From NCBI RefSeq assembly GCF_947488835.1, contig NZ_CANLBK010000003.1, forward strand, positions 186,001 through 250,000: DNA of 64,000 nucleotides, given 5' to 3'. The notes under the pieces are model-generated. The model made no database searches and had not been told where the DNA came from. It saw nothing but the letters and a program-made list of their open reading frames with translations. Position numbers and translations under genes: made by a program. Origin of the DNA: an uncultured Marinobacter sp. Lineage in GTDB: Bacteria > Pseudomonadota > Gammaproteobacteria > Pseudomonadales > Oleiphilaceae. Within the stretch, counting starts at the first letter, position 1. Every line of letters begins with the position of its first letter. Below are positions 21,850 through 29,818 of this stretch, one piece after another.

Positions 21850-22716
21850 TCAGAAGAAGTTGACCGGCACTTTCAGGTACACCTGGCCATTATCCTCCGC
21901 TGGTGGCATCTCACCTGCCCGCATATTTACCTGCACGGAAGGTAGAATTAGCCGCGGCATATCAAGCGTCGCGTCGCGCTCAGTGCGCATCTTCACAAAT
22001 TCGTCTTCGCTGACGCCATCGTGCACGTGAATGTTGGCCTCTCGCTGCTCTGCCACAGTTGTCTGGTGCACATACTCTTCCCGGCCCGGAGCTTTATAAT
22101 CATGGCAAAGGAAAATACGGGTTTGAGCTGGCAGTGACAGCACTTTGCGAATCGACTGGAAGAGCACACGAGCGTCACCACCCGGAAAGTCACAGCGTGC
22201 AGTTCCGTAATCAGGCATGAACAAGGTGTCGCCCACAAAGGCTGCGTCACCTATTACATAGGTCAAACAGGCGGGTGTGTGGCCAGGGGTGTGCATAACG
22301 CGACATTCAAGGCCACCAATTGCGAAGCTATCTCCATCCTGGAAAAGACGATCAAACTGGCTGCCATCACGGGCAAATTCAGTGCCCGCATTGAACGCCT
22401 TACCAAAAATTTCCTGTACATCCCGGATGTGGGCACCAATTCCGGTTTTACCACCGAGCTTTTCGTGAAGATATGGCGCAGCGGAAAGGTGGTCCGCATG
22501 AACGTGAGTTTCCAAAATCCACTCAACGTTCAAACCATTTGAGCGCACATACTCAATAATCTCATCTGCAGAACGCACATCGGTAGTGCCTGAGGCGTAG
22601 TCAAAATCGAGTACCGAATCGAGAATGGCGCAAGCCTGACTATCAGGGTCACGGACCACGTAGCTGAACGTATTGGTGGGCTCATCAAAGAAATGTTGAA
22701 CGATAGGGCTTCTCAC
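21850..22716 (-). CDS. Blh/ETHE1-like persulfide dioxygenase (metallo-beta-lactamase fold)
   Basis: 288 residues if translation begins at GTG 22716. An in-frame GTG at 22725 also exists, but the GGAGG at 22729-22725 overlaps it and lies eight bases from the second GTG, which decides the start. Metal-binding motifs: His71, His73, Asp75 and His76 in ETHVHADHL, His146 in HTPGHT, Asp163 in VGDTLF, and a further His in LCHDYK. GTARCDFPGGD matches the Blh/ETHE1 class of mononuclear iron enzymes that oxidise glutathione persulfide to sulfite, rather than a beta-lactamase or glyoxalase II. Followed by a SulP transporter; no rhodanese or BigR/SqrR-type regulator gene adjoins. Confidence 0.85.
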   Translation of the reverse strand: MRSPIVQHFFDEPTNTFSYVVRDPDSQACAILDSVLDFDYASGTTDVRSADEIIEYVRSNGLNVEWILETHVHADHLSAAPYLHEKLGGKTGIGAHIRDVQEIFGKAFNAGTEFARDGSQFDRLFQDGDSFAIGGLECRVMHTPGHTPACLTYVIGDAAFVGDTLFMPDYGTARCDFPGGDARVLFQSIRKVLSLPAQTRIFLCHDYKAPGREEYVHQTTVAEQREANIHVHDGVSEDEFVKMRTERDATLDMPRLILPSVQVNMRAGEMPPAEDNGQVYLKVPVNFF

Positions 22717-22762
22717 TGCACTCACCTCCGTTGGGGTGTAATCCTGTAATCTATAGCATAAG

Positions 22763-22794
22763 GATATACCAAAACGGAATATAAGATGAAATTC
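22763..22794 (-). promoter_or_regulatory. Candidate AT-rich operator/promoter region of the blh-sulP operon
   Basis: Within the 85 bases between the dioxygenase start and the diguanylate cyclase stop, GATATACC (22763-22770) and GGAATATA (22776-22783) form an imperfect inverted repeat (six of eight positions) with a five-base spacer, and GAAT/ATTC (22777-22780, 22791-22794) are a second short one. A repressor such as BigR is known to control blh in other bacteria through an AT-rich site; the match here is suggestive only. Confidence 0.3.
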
Positions 22795-22801
22795 TCTTTT
22801 C

Positions 22802-24310
22802 CTATATGCGCGATACCCCTAATGCATCAACAAGGCAGTCCCGCCCCGCCTGCTTTGCTGCATAAAGCCTGTCGTCCGCTAACCGGATCAGCGGGTCAGG
22901 CGAAGCAGGAAACTCATCTAGCTCACTGATATCAGCAATACCGGCGCTGACGGTTAACGGCACAGTGTGATCTTCCAGATCGAACTCATGATTGCGCACG
23001 GCACAGAGAATACGGCTTACGATACGACGCACACCCGCTGCGTTCAGGCCGCTGAACGCTACTACAAACTCCTCTCCACCAAATCGCGCCACCACATCAG
23101 CCTCTCGGGTTTGCTCAAGAAGAACCTCGGCAAAACTCCGCAAACAGGCATCTCCTCCCAAATGGCCTACAGAATCGTTAATGTGCTTGAACCGATCGAG
23201 GTCGAACATGGCCAGTGTAAAGTGCTCCTCATATCGACTGGCACGGCTCAGCATTTCATGAAGCCTGGGCATCAGATAGCGACGATTATGCAATTTGGTC
23301 AGGGGGTCTCGGATAGACTGGTTTAGCAGCTCCCGTTCAAGCCGGTGGCGTTCAAGTGCTCCCGACAGCAGGCTGGATACGATAATAAGAAGGTCTGCCT
23401 GGTCTTCACGCCAAATACGTTTACGAATGGAATCTACGCCAAAAAAACCTGTAACCACACCCCTCACACGAACCGGCACACAAAACATTGAACACACTCC
23501 CTGCTCTTCCAGCATCGTGCGCTCGGGGCCGGCAGGAATCTGCTCAATTTCCTCAACAAAAATGACCCGGTTGCCACTGACCATTTCGTCGATTTTGCAT
23601 TGCCACCAATCAAAATCTTCGGTCGGCACATTGCGCTGGCTATCGATGAGGGCCGGCACACCTTCAGAGCACCATTCGTGAGTGTTATCCATCACACGAT
23701 GGTCTTGCGAAAACTCATACAAGTAGGCCCTGTCCACCCCAAAAAAGCCGCCAATGGCTTTCAATAACTCATTGATGCACTGATCAATGGTGCCAAAGCT
23801 CAGGTTGATAAACTGCGTTGACAGCTTGGCGATCAATTTCTGAAAATCGGCCTGGAAGGAAGATTCCGCTTCGCGTGCTCTGAGTGTGCACTCAAGATCT
23901 TTATAATGCTGAATGTTATGCAGCTGGCCATACCACACCATGCTTCCATCAACCTGGCGCTCTGGCGTTCCCTGGGCTTCGAACCACTCGTAGTGCCCCG
24001 CTCTCACTTTCATCCGGGCTTGATACCACCAGCTTTTGAGAGCAGTAGCGGATTCTTCAATGCTGGCTTCTACACCCTCGATCTGCTCCGGGTGAACCGT
24101 TAAAAACATCGAATCGGCATTTTCACGCAAGATGTCAGGATCAAGCCCAAGAATGTCACTCACCTGATCACTGACAAACAGGTACTTATGCGTCTTCGCG
24201 TCTGCACTCTTCCAATAGGTAAAGAGTACGCCGGGAATGCCCAAGGCCAGTTTTTTGAAAAAATAATCAGAGTCGGTGTAATGCGGCCGTAGGCCGATCT
24301 CTTTGATCAT
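22802..24310 (-). CDS. Diguanylate cyclase with PAS and GAF sensory domains
   Basis: 502 residues, no membrane segment. Residues about 15-140 form a PAS domain with a PAC-like end, about 150-310 a GAF domain (FFGVDRAYLYEF, VRGVVTGFFGVDSIR), and about 325-495 the GGDEF domain. The active site is FGGEEF, a catalytically competent variant, and R-E-A-D five residues upstream is an intact inhibitory I-site for c-di-GMP feedback. IRDPLTKLHNRRYL starts the cyclase domain. No EAL or HD-GYP domain is attached. It makes cyclic di-GMP from GTP; the input ligand is unknown. Monocistronic, it ends upstream of the blh promoter. Confidence 0.93.
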   Translation of the reverse strand: MIKEIGLRPHYTDSDYFFKKLALGIPGVLFTYWKSADAKTHKYLFVSDQVSDILGLDPDILRENADSMFLTVHPEQIEGVEASIEESATALKSWWYQARMKVRAGHYEWFEAQGTPERQVDGSMVWYGQLHNIQHYKDLECTLRAREAESSFQADFQKLIAKLSTQFINLSFGTIDQCINELLKAIGGFFGVDRAYLYEFSQDHRVMDNTHEWCSEGVPALIDSQRNVPTEDFDWWQCKIDEMVSGNRVIFVEEIEQIPAGPERTMLEEQGVCSMFCVPVRVRGVVTGFFGVDSIRKRIWREDQADLLIIVSSLLSGALERHRLERELLNQSIRDPLTKLHNRRYLMPRLHEMLSRASRYEEHFTLAMFDLDRFKHINDSVGHLGGDACLRSFAEVLLEQTREADVVARFGGEEFVVAFSGLNAAGVRRIVSRILCAVRNHEFDLEDHTVPLTVSAGIADISELDEFPASPDPLIRLADDRLYAAKQAGRDCLVDALGVSRI

Positions 24311-24502
24311 GAATCTTTCGCCTTACTGGCGTGAATCGTCTTCATCCTAAAAGTGTAGTCCAAGGCACCAGGCTCAGCCATTTCAAATCAAAGCCTTTCA
24401 TTTACCTCAAGCGTCTCGCGCCAATTTTGAGCAGGTGCTACCCTATTTTCGTATCGGCTGAAAAGTATGGACAAGCCCAATGACTCCCCGGGAGAACACC
24501 GA

Positions 24503-25597
24503 ATGAGCGAGATCGACGAACAAGCTCCGACCAAGAACCCTGCAAAAACCATCGCTATCGGTGTTGTTCTGCTCCTTATTATCCTTGCGGTCACCTACGC
24601 GTTGAGCGACCGACTGGCACCGTCATCGTCGCGAGGTTTTGTTTCGGCCCATGTTGTTCAAATTGCACCCCGGGTTTCCGGTGACATTACCGAAGTGATG
24701 GTTCAAGACGACGCTGTGGTGCAGGCTGGTGATCCGCTTTTTGCCATCGACCCCCGGCCGTTTGAACTGGCGCTTCGACAGGCGGAAGCCAATCTGGCCA
24801 GCACCGTTCAGGGTATAGATGCCTCAGCCGCCTCACTGGTAGCCGCCCAAGCTGGCGTTACCCAAGCCAGAACCAACCTTGATACGGCCCTTACAGACGC
24901 AGACCGCACATTGCGCCTGGAAAAACGCGGCATAGTGCCGGTTGCGCAAGGTGATGCAGCACGGGCCAAAGTTGCGGATGCCAAAGCACAACTCAGTACT
25001 GCAGAAGCCAATTTGGAAAGTGCCCGCAAGCAGCTCGGCCCAAAAGGTGCAGACAATCCTTCCATCCTCGCGGCACAGGCACAACTGGAAAGCGTGCAGT
25101 ATGACCTTGCATCCACAAGGGTACGAGCACCCCATTATGGCGTAGTGACCAACATGACTCTGGCAAAGGGCCAGTTTATCGGTGCAGGCAACCCGGCGCT
25201 GACGTTTATTGATGCGGAGGCTGCTTGGGTCACCGTAGATCTGCGGGAAAACCAGCTTCAAAGCATCGAACCCGGTGACACAGCGCACCTGCTTTTTGAT
25301 GCCGTACCCGGCACTATCTTCGAAGGCCGTGTACAGAGCATTGCCTGGGGCATTAATCCGGGGCGCAACGTTCAAGGCGGTCTGGTGGTTAACGAAGCCT
25401 CCAATCGCTGGTTTGAACCCGCGCGACGTATTCCAGTGAGAATTGAGCTGAAAGGCTCGCAAGACAACTGGCCGCGGCAAGTGCGCGTAGGTGGCAAGGT
25501 GCATGCGGTGGTATTTGCCAACGGAACAAGCAACCCAATTGCCCTGATCGCCCGTGGGTTTCAACGCGTGAGATCCTGGTTCAGCTACCTGTATTGA
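24503..25597 (+). CDS. HlyD/EmrA-type membrane-fusion protein
   Basis: 364 residues. ATG 24503 is chosen over ATG 24467 because GGGAG lies eight bases upstream. One N-terminal membrane helix (IAIGVVLLLIILAVTYAL) is followed by a first lipoyl half (VQIAPRVSGDITEVMVQDD), a coiled-coil hairpin rich in Ala and Gln at about 80-190, and a second half TRVRAPHYGVVTNMTLAKGQ near 205. The C-terminal beta domain has DLRENQLQSIEPGD. The next gene follows by ten bases and encodes a FUSC/DUF2955 membrane protein, the usual arrangement of AaeA/AaeB-like aromatic-acid efflux systems. Substrate unknown. Confidence 0.9.
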   Translation: MSEIDEQAPTKNPAKTIAIGVVLLLIILAVTYALSDRLAPSSSRGFVSAHVVQIAPRVSGDITEVMVQDDAVVQAGDPLFAIDPRPFELALRQAEANLASTVQGIDASAASLVAAQAGVTQARTNLDTALTDADRTLRLEKRGIVPVAQGDAARAKVADAKAQLSTAEANLESARKQLGPKGADNPSILAAQAQLESVQYDLASTRVRAPHYGVVTNMTLAKGQFIGAGNPALTFIDAEAAWVTVDLRENQLQSIEPGDTAHLLFDAVPGTIFEGRVQSIAWGINPGRNVQGGLVVNEASNRWFEPARRIPVRIELKGSQDNWPRQVRVGGKVHAVVFANGTSNPIALIARGFQRVRSWFSYLY

Positions 25598-25607
25598 GGC
25601 GTACACC

Positions 25608-26654
25608 ATGTACGTAACCCCCCGTCCCAACGAAGCTGACGACCCGCTTTACGCTGTGCGCCTGGGTGTCACTGGCATGCTGGCCTACGCCGCCATTCCA
25701 CTGATCAATCCTGCGTTGCCGCCGATTATTGCAGCGCTGCCGGTTGGCCTGATTGCCGCTCAGCGTAAAGCCTTCAGCCCGGGCAAAGCCATTGGTGGGC
25801 CCATTGCGCTCATCCTGATGGTCTATCTGATGACCTGGTTTGTAGAAACCTTGCGCCCCATGCCATTAGTGTATGTAGGGGCCATGTGGCTAACCTACTT
25901 TGCCGGCTTCCGTATGATTCTGCAGTCCGGCGCACAGGCGGGCATGCTGATTGTCGTTGTTGCCGTGCTCATGTCAGTTATGGGCATGCACGGTAACGCT
26001 ACGGTAGAGGCTATGCGTGACGGATTTGTTCAGGCCTCTTTGGTGGGTTTAGTGCTGGGGCCGCTTGTGTATGCACTTTTCCCGGCACGAACCCGTGAGC
26101 AGCATGTAGACGAGCCTGTGCCCACAGACGGCAATGTCACCCTGGGTGCTGCCATCAGAGCCACGGTGCTGATGTGCCTGTCGTTCTGGCTCTACTCCGT
26201 AATGCAGCCCTCCGATATGATGATGGCGGTGATTGCGGCCATGGTGCTGGTTTTCCCAACCCGCCACGCTGTGTTCTACGAAGCCCACCAACGGGTACTG
26301 GCAACCTTCTACGGCAGCGCCGTCGGGCTTGCGGTGCTTTGGCTGTTCACCTTGTCTTCGCACTTGCCCATCCTGTTAGGCCTGATTTTTCTTGGCGGTT
26401 TGTGGCTTGGGCACCTGATGCTGCACGGAAAGCATCCCAGCATGGTGTATCAATATGGCCTTTCCGTCGCCATGGCGCTGATTGCCGGCGCGCTCTCAAC
26501 CCAGGATCCGGGTTACGCAACCTTTACACGCATTGTGCTCACTCTGGCCGGTGCCGGTACCGCCGCTCTACTGGTTGCTGGACTGGACGCACTCACAGGG
26601 TGGCGGGGCTCCGAACAATCACGGAAGCAAAAAATACAAGAGACTGAGGCATGA
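25608..26654 (+). CDS. DUF2955/FUSC-like inner-membrane transporter
   Basis: 348 residues with two blocks of about four or five hydrophobic helices (roughly 17-155 and 180-325) joined by a short charged loop near 155-175, the internally repeated layout of aromatic-acid exporter (AaeB/FUSC) proteins. It starts ten bases after the HlyD-like gene and should act with it. Its last four bases overlap the cobS start (ATGA at 26651-26654), an unexpected coupling of an efflux gene with a cobalamin gene. The name DUF2955 is a family assignment from general resemblance; no transported compound can be named. Confidence 0.8.
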   Translation: MYVTPRPNEADDPLYAVRLGVTGMLAYAAIPLINPALPPIIAALPVGLIAAQRKAFSPGKAIGGPIALILMVYLMTWFVETLRPMPLVYVGAMWLTYFAGFRMILQSGAQAGMLIVVVAVLMSVMGMHGNATVEAMRDGFVQASLVGLVLGPLVYALFPARTREQHVDEPVPTDGNVTLGAAIRATVLMCLSFWLYSVMQPSDMMMAVIAAMVLVFPTRHAVFYEAHQRVLATFYGSAVGLAVLWLFTLSSHLPILLGLIFLGGLWLGHLMLHGKHPSMVYQYGLSVAMALIAGALSTQDPGYATFTRIVLTLAGAGTAALLVAGLDALTGWRGSEQSRKQKIQETEA

Positions 26655-27472
26655 GTAATCATGGTGTGGATGACCAAATGATGGACGGCCAGCCTGCTGA
26701 GGCAGCCCCATCGCCTTCCCGTTCAGTACTGCAGCACGAATGGCAAGCCTTCTGGCTAGCCGTTGGCTTTCTCACCCGCATTCCCATGCTGGTGCGCATC
26801 GATTATTCCCAGAAACTGATGAACCAGTGCAGTATGTACTTTCCAGTCGTAGGCCTGCTATTAGGTGCCTTGTACGCCGGTCTATTCGCACTGCTCAGTT
26901 TGGCTTGGAGCCCAATGGTCTGCGTACTGCTGGTGCTGTGCTTTCACCTGTTTATCACCGGCGCCTTCCATGAAGACGGCCTGGCTGACAGCGTAGATGC
27001 ACTGGGTGGCGGCTACACAGTTGAAAAGCGCCTGGAGATCATGAAAGACAGCCGTATTGGCACCTACGGCACCGTGGCTTTGGTGATGGCTTTAGGCCTG
27101 AAAGCTGCGCTGCTGATGGATGTGAGATCAATCTGGCTGGCATTGCTGGTAGCGCCCGCTATCAGCCGTGTAACACCCCTACTGCTGATGGCCTTTATGC
27201 CCTATGTAACAGACCCGGATAAAAGCAAAAGCAAGCCCGTAGCAGAGACCTTTTCCCGCCAACGCTTACTGACCAGCTGTGCATTTACTGCCCTGATTTC
27301 ACTCGTATTCAGCATTTGGTTGCCGGGGCTTTGGCTTAGCGCCTTAACCGCTGTGCTCATGGTAGCCTTACTGTGGGGCTGGTACTTGCAGCGGCAATTA
27401 GGTGGTTACACCGGCGACGCACTGGGGGCGAGTGTGGTGTTTTGCGAGTTGGTGCTGCTGATGTTCCTGTGA
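26651..27472 (+). CDS. cobS: Adenosylcobinamide-GDP ribazoletransferase (cobalamin synthase)
   Basis: 273-residue polytopic membrane enzyme that joins adenosylcobinamide-GDP and alpha-ribazole(-phosphate) in the last assembly step of cobalamin. The metal-binding motif HEDGLADSVDALGGG is at about 109-123, followed by KRLEIMKDSRIGTYG, both diagnostic. An N-terminal tail of about 30 polar residues precedes FWLAVGFLTRIP, where most CobS proteins begin, so a start further in is possible. It overlaps the efflux gene by four bases and converges with the glycosylase gene 12 bases later. Its partners cobU, cobT and cobC lie about 13 kb away. Confidence 0.95.
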   Translation: MSNHGVDDQMMDGQPAEAAPSPSRSVLQHEWQAFWLAVGFLTRIPMLVRIDYSQKLMNQCSMYFPVVGLLLGALYAGLFALLSLAWSPMVCVLLVLCFHLFITGAFHEDGLADSVDALGGGYTVEKRLEIMKDSRIGTYGTVALVMALGLKAALLMDVRSIWLALLVAPAISRVTPLLLMAFMPYVTDPDKSKSKPVAETFSRQRLLTSCAFTALISLVFSIWLPGLWLSALTAVLMVALLWGWYLQRQLGGYTGDALGASVVFCELVLLMFL

Positions 27473-27484
27473 GATGTGGCCAAC

Positions 27485-28156
27485 TTAGTCGTTATCCACG
27501 GTGAACGAGACGATTCGGGATAAGTGGCTGATGGGCAGGCCGGTTTCCTGGTGCCACTGATTGAACGCATCTTGAGCCTGGGCCAGCCCTTTTTTGCTGG
27601 TGGGTGACGCGTCCAGAATATCGGCGCGGGTCAATGCGGTCACCACATCGCGGGACAGGATGAAGCCATCCCAACCCACCCGGCGCAAAAAGTACTGGGC
27701 CGTATTCCCGCCCAGCCGGGCGCCGTTGCGCTTCAAATACATTAGCAGGCCAACCTGATCCTCACTGGGCCATTCCGCTAGAAACTGCCCAAAACTACCG
27801 TAGTCTTGCGCCACTTCCATAATCATCCGGGCGTTTTCAGGCACCGTGCGAATCTTCTGCATATTACGAACAACCCGCGTATCTTCGGCCAGTCTTTCCA
27901 AAACTTCTGGTGGAACTTGCTGCCAGTAGGCGGGCACGAAACCTTCGAAGGCCGCCTCAAAACTTGGCCACTTATTCTCGATTACACGCCAGACAAAACC
28001 CGCCTTGAAAATACAGCGGGTGATTTCGGACAGGTAACGGTCGTCGCCAACCTCCATCAGCCGCGCGCGCTTCGGCAATGGTGGCAGCAGTGCCTTCACG
28101 GCTTCCTCGCCACCTTTTCGAGCGACTGCCTGCTGATATAATTCAGAAAACTCCAT
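27485..28156 (-). CDS. DNA-3-methyladenine glycosylase I family protein
   Basis: 223 residues from ATG 28156 (GTG at 28162 is also in frame; the GGGG run about seven bases upstream suits the ATG). The order of conserved elements, including EITRCIFKAGFVWRVIENKWPSFEAAFEGF, ARMIMEVAQDYGSFGQFLAEWP and GNTAQYFLRRVGWDGF, fits the Tag-like superfamily of base-excision glycosylases. The zinc-binding Cys and His ligands of classical E. coli Tag are not evident: the N terminus lacks the C-x-W motif and the C terminus ends TVDND, so it is a divergent member. It removes alkylated bases if active. Its start faces the nucleotidyltransferase gene across the 21-bp repeat array. Confidence 0.75.
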   Translation of the reverse strand: MEFSELYQQAVARKGGEEAVKALLPPLPKRARLMEVGDDRYLSEITRCIFKAGFVWRVIENKWPSFEAAFEGFVPAYWQQVPPEVLERLAEDTRVVRNMQKIRTVPENARMIMEVAQDYGSFGQFLAEWPSEDQVGLLMYLKRNGARLGGNTAQYFLRRVGWDGFILSRDVVTALTRADILDASPTSKKGLAQAQDAFNQWHQETGLPISHLSRIVSFTVDND

Positions 28157-28172
28157 AAACACCCCAGCAAAG

Positions 28173-28246
28173 CCCTAATTGGGCCTCAACAACCCCATTT
28201 AGGGCTTGATGAACCCCAATATGGGGACTAAAGTACCCATATTGAG
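28173..28246 (+). repeat. Four 21-bp-spaced CCC-W5-GGG operator repeats
   Basis: Four short imperfect palindromes begin at exactly 28173, 28194, 28215 and 28236: CCCTAATTGGG, CCCATTTAGGG, CCCAATATGGG and CCCATATTGAG. The step is 21 bases each time, two helical turns, so all sites face the same side of the DNA. The last copy has a degenerate right half (GAG). The array fills the 109 bases between the divergent starts of the glycosylase (28156) and the winged-helix nucleotidyltransferase (28266). The most likely binder is the winged-helix protein itself (inference). Confidence 0.8.
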
Positions 28247-28265
28247 TCCGTGAAATGAGCCTACC

Positions 28266-28844
28266 ATGCCCGTAACCAACATTGGCGATGCCCTGTTTAC
28301 CAAAACCCAGCAGCGTGTACTCACTCTACTGTATGGCCAGCCAGATCAAAGCCTATACCTAAACGAATTGGTGCGGCTGGCTCAGGTTGGCCGCGGCTCG
28401 GTGGCTCGGGAGCTAACCAAGCTTACCGACTCTGGACTGGTGGTTATGACCCGCCAAGGCAACCAAAACCATTATCAGGCAAACCGGGACAACCCGATCT
28501 TTCATGAGCTGATCCATATCGTTCAGAAAACTTTTGGCGTTTCTGAGATTCTGACAAATGCACTGCTGCCGGTTGCCGATTCGTTCGAACAAGCCTTTAT
28601 CTATGGCTCTGTCGCCAAAGGCGAAGCTCATGCAGGAAGTGACATAGACCTGATGCTGGTCGGCCACGATCTCAGCTACAGCGACATCATGGAACTGCTT
28701 GCGCCTGCAGAGCAACAGCTTCAACGAACCATCAATCCCACGTTATACTCCCCCGATGAATTCGAGAAGCGCATTGCTGACAACCAAAGCTTTGTTACCC
28801 GGGTGATGGAACAACCCCGCCTCGAGCTCAACTTCAACAGCTAA
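28266..28844 (+). CDS. Winged-helix/nucleotidyltransferase protein (MNT-type antitoxin-like)
   Basis: 192 residues. The N-terminal 85 form an ArsR-like winged helix (TKTQQRVLTLLYGQ, VGRGSVARELTKLTDSGLV, HYQANRDNPIF). The C-terminal half is a minimal nucleotidyltransferase: FIYGSVAKGEAHAGSDIDLML at about residues 116-136 has the G-S-x(9)-D-x-D catalytic core intact. Such proteins pair with a HEPN partner, as in MNT/HEPN toxin-antitoxin modules where the transferase modifies the HEPN protein. The last residues (LELNFNS) do not look like the usual tail of this family, and the downstream HEPN frame lacks its beginning, suggesting a deletion across the junction. Likely autoregulated through the repeat array. 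Confidence 0.85.
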   Translation: MPVTNIGDALFTKTQQRVLTLLYGQPDQSLYLNELVRLAQVGRGSVARELTKLTDSGLVVMTRQGNQNHYQANRDNPIFHELIHIVQKTFGVSEILTNALLPVADSFEQAFIYGSVAKGEAHAGSDIDLMLVGHDLSYSDIMELLAPAEQQLQRTINPTLYSPDEFEKRIADNQSFVTRVMEQPRLELNFNS

Positions 28845-28846
28845 TC

Positions 28847-29113
28847 CACGGACCTGCGCATGCTCTATCACTCGCCGCGCTCCGCTGGCACGGCTACCGT
28901 TCGGAAAGCCGCTACATTGTATTTCAATGCCTGCAACACACGGTCGGTTTGCCGAATGCGAAATGGCGGGTACTGGATAAATGCCATTCGGCCCGCAACT
29001 TGGCGGAATACGAAGGACATATGGATGTGAATCCTCAGTTGTTGAAGGAGTTGATTGCCATCACGCGTGAGTTGCAGGTGCTGGTAAAGGCGTTGGCGCC
29101 AATCACGGTCTGA
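28847..29113 (+). pseudogene. Truncated HEPN-domain protein (partner of the nucleotidyltransferase)
   Basis: Translation from 28847 in the frame ending at TGA 29111-29113 gives a continuous HEPN C-terminal part: HALSLAALRWHGYRSE, RYIVFQCLQHTVGLP, KWRVLDKCHSARNLAEYEGH, then LLKELIAITRELQVLVKAL. About 84 residues from the HAL motif remain, while related proteins carry roughly 45-60 more at the N terminus (from memory of the family). The frame is open back to 28781 but contains no ATG, GTG or TTG before the conserved part; the first is TTG within the LP motif and the first ATG is at 29020. So the toxin-like partner is decapitated and probably not made. Confidence 0.75.
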
Positions 29114-29116
29114 CGT

Positions 29117-29818
29117 TCAGACTTTCTTTAATTGCTCAGTCAGGCCAGTCTGATCTACCGGCTTACCCCAGCCATTTCCGTGCACCAGTTCTTCCAGGGG
29201 AAGACGTGATCGCCAGCCTTTGGCCTGAAGTTCTGGTTGATCCAGAAACTCGCTGACATAGCCCAGGCAAAGATACGCCAAGGGGTAAACCTGCTCCGGC
29301 AATTGCAGAATATCCGACAACCGATCCTGGTCCAAAATACTGACCCAGCCCACACCTATGCCTTCCGCCCTCGCCGCCAGCCAGAGGTTTTGTACCGCCA
29401 GGCAGGTGCTGAACAGGTCCATCTCCATGATGGAGTTTCGGCCCAAAACATGAGGACCACCCCGGGAACGGTCACAGGTGATGCACAGGTTGATTGGACT
29501 TTCGATAATGCCTTGGAGCTTTAAGCTACGATAGGTTTCCTTGCGCTCACCGGTATAGTTATCAGCGGCTTTGGCGTTCTCTTCATTGAAGCTGGCCAGA
29601 ACCCGCTCTCGCACCGACAAACTGTCGATGACAATGAAGTCCCACGGCTGCATAAAGCCTACCGACGGCGCGTGATGGGCAGCCGTCAGGATTCGGGCTA
29701 AGACATCGTCCGGAATGCGGTTGGTCAGAAACTGCGAGCGCACGTCACGGCGTTCAAAAATAGCCCGGTACAGCCCTTCTCGCTGGGCTTCGGTGAACGG
29801 GTCATTGTGGTTGCTCAT
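29117..29818 (-). CDS. bluB: 5,6-dimethylbenzimidazole synthase BluB
   Basis: 233-residue flavoenzyme of the nitroreductase fold that breaks down FMNH2 with O2 to make the lower ligand of cobalamin. The start is ATG 29818, which overlaps the cobQ stop by ATGA (29815-29818); the longer frame to 29968 adds 50 residues lying inside cobQ. Motifs are [25 protein letters not shown] and [15 protein letters not shown], matching BluB rather than generic nitroreductases. It is last in the minus-strand run btuF-btuC-btuD-cobO-cobQ-bluB. Oxygen dependence suggests aerobic completion of the vitamin. Confidence 0.93.
   Translation of the reverse strand: MSNHNDPFTEAQREGLYRAIFERRDVRSQFLTNRIPDDVLARILTAAHHAPSVGFMQPWDFIVIDSLSVRERVLASFNEENAKAADNYTGERKETYRSLKLQGIIESPINLCITCDRSRGGPHVLGRNSIMEMDLFSTCLAVQNLWLAARAEGIGVGWVSILDQDRLSDILQLPEQVYPLAYLCLGYVSEFLDQPELQAKGWRSRLPLEELVHGNGWGKPVDQTGLTEQLKKV

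Noticed and set aside
28173..28246. CRISPR array
   Set aside because: The repeats are only 11 bases of palindrome at 21-bp steps with no spacers of usual size and no cas genes; they look like operator sites.
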